Part shown: piece by piece, positions 63,295 through 64,000 of the stretch
Position numbering within the stretch: position 1 is the stretch's first letter
Layout: each line of letters opens with the position of its first letter
Made by a program: the position numbers and the translations under genes
DNA from: Pseudopedobacter sp044361595
GTDB lineage: Bacteria > Bacteroidota > Bacteroidia > Sphingobacteriales > Sphingobacteriaceae
Assembly (NCBI GenBank): GCA_044361595.1
Contig: JBIKIN010000009.1
Location: forward strand, 62,001-126,000
Reading direction: 5' to 3'
Length of the DNA: 64,000 bases
Notes under the pieces: generated by a model
Database searches by the model: none
The model's input: the letters and a program-made list of their open reading frames with translations, nothing else
Told to the model about the DNA's origin: nothing

Positions 63295-64000
63295 CTATAA
63301 CAACAAAGTCTTCAAACTTTCTTTTAACCAATCGCTGCTACTGGTTATTTTTTCTTTTAAAGCACTTAAAGTAATAGGCTGTTTTTTAGTTGCGGGTAAC
63401 GCTAAACTTTTAGGGTCTACGGGAATTTCTGAAACTTTAGTTGCAAACCAAGTAATATGCTCGTAAGGTAAGGCAACGCCTAAAATCATCCCTGGCAAAC
63501 CAGTAAAAGACTCGGGGCCACCCGAAACCGGAATCTGATCTGTATAAAAGGCAACTACGTAAATAGAATCCATAATAATGGCGTTTGCTCTACGGCAGTT
63601 ATAACCTACAATATTCCGCACTTCGCTGGTTATTTTCCAATCAATTTTTCTTAACGAATCTTTAACCAAAAAATCTTCCTCAAATACTTTTTTAAGTGTT
63701 GTAAATTTAGATGTGGTAAAATCGGTAGAAACTTTATTGATCTGCGTAGTGTTGCCACCCCAATAGCCGCCTTTATTGGAGTTATTATCATCGGCATTAG
63801 GCATAAATAAGCTCTGGTTTTGGTTAAAAAAGAGCTGAGATCTGTACTTTACAAATTGTGGTTGTGTGCTTATATATTTGTCGTAAAATTCTTTTTGCCA
63901 AACATTATCATCGCCATTTTTTGGCTTTAAAATAGCAAACATGTTAACCGATTTTTCATACTCAATCATACCATTATTGGTGAAATGTGCAAATTGAGCT
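63295..64000 (-). CDS. GLPGLI-family protein (5' end outside the window)
   Basis: The frame is open to the right edge (AQFAHFTNNG before the internal Met), so the true start lies beyond 64000; 235 residues are visible. The sequence fits the GLPGLI family: MIEYEKSVNMFA at the start, WKITSEVRNIVGYNCRRANA in the middle and FTGLPGMILGVALPYEHITW with the family-naming GLPG motif. These are secreted beta-rich proteins of Bacteroidota with unknown role, often near TonB-dependent receptors. No linkage to other genes is visible in the window. Confidence 0.9.
   Translation of the reverse strand, partial: AQFAHFTNNGMIEYEKSVNMFAILKPKNGDDNVWQKEFYDKYISTQPQFVKYRSQLFFNQNQSLFMPNADDNNSNKGGYWGGNTTQINKVSTDFTTSKFTTLKKVFEEDFLVKDSLRKIDWKITSEVRNIVGYNCRRANAIIMDSIYVVAFYTDQIPVSGGPESFTGLPGMILGVALPYEHITWFATKVSEIPVDPKSLALPATKKQPITLSALKEKITSSSDWLKESLKTLLL

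Overview
The window looks like chromosomal DNA from a low-GC member of the Bacteroidota, most likely a Sphingobacteriaceae (Pedobacter-like) polysaccharide degrader. The signs are SusC/SusD pairs, lipoproteins with a Cys lipobox, type IX secretion (T9SS) C-terminal sorting domains, a hybrid two-component regulator, a GLPGLI protein, and promoters of the Bacteroidota type (TTTG, about 19 nt, TAnnTTTG). Genus and species cannot be fixed from this sequence alone.

Region A (1-23634, all + strand) is a polysaccharide utilisation locus (PUL) joined to a sugar-catabolism block. It starts inside a SusC gene. SusD, two small lipoproteins, a BNR-propeller sialidase-like protein, an S1 sulfatase, an SGNH esterase, a GH2 enzyme, a decayed gene (10645-10979), a GH28 polygalacturonase-like enzyme, a T9SS-sorted protein of unknown function and a 787-residue GH67/GH20-like protein follow at mostly 8-63 bp spacing. 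From 16323, behind its own promoter, come a sodium:solute symporter, a DapA/NanA-type aldolase, a YidR-like (DUF3748) lipoprotein, a fucose/arabinose-isomerase-like protein and a ribulokinase-like kinase. The logic is outer-membrane import, removal of sulfate and acyl groups, hydrolysis of a uronate-containing glycan, then uptake and isomerase/kinase/aldolase processing of an unusual sugar.

Spacer region (23635-31226) holds a strong hairpin, a cytochrome c peroxidase C-terminal remnant, a HAD phosphatase, tRNA-Ser(GGA), a small Spy-like protein, an OmpA-family protein, and a CheB-CheR-PAS-histidine kinase gene broken by a one-base frameshift.

Region B (31227-57153, all - strand) is a second PUL: GH88 unsaturated glucuronyl hydrolase, a DUF5017-like lipoprotein, SusD, SusC, a T9SS-sorted module protein, a sulfatase with a PA14 domain, a large GH2, two related beta-helix proteins, a free-standing copy of the module, a sialate O-acetylesterase-like esterase, and the hybrid two-component regulator behind a textbook promoter. 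GH88 together with beta-helix proteins, a sulfatase and an esterase points to a sulfated, acetylated, uronate-containing polysaccharide cut by a lyase. The beta-helix proteins, the module and the sorting domain occur in separate and fused arrangements, which suggests recent duplication with gene fission or fusion.

Right flank (57302-64000) holds a hotdog thioesterase, the DUF5103 T9SS plug protein, an ABC-F ATPase, a small lipoprotein, pyrD and a partial GLPGLI gene. The plug gene is flanked by two different heptanucleotide tandem arrays: 26 units just upstream of its promoter and 5 units just downstream of its stop. With three sorted proteins in the window, this links the locus to type IX secretion.

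Gene-free stretches over 300 bp: 23635-24302 (hairpin and peroxidase remnant), 27258-27695 (a terminator only), 30899-31226 (promoter element and terminator) and 39903-40303 (a promoter element only).
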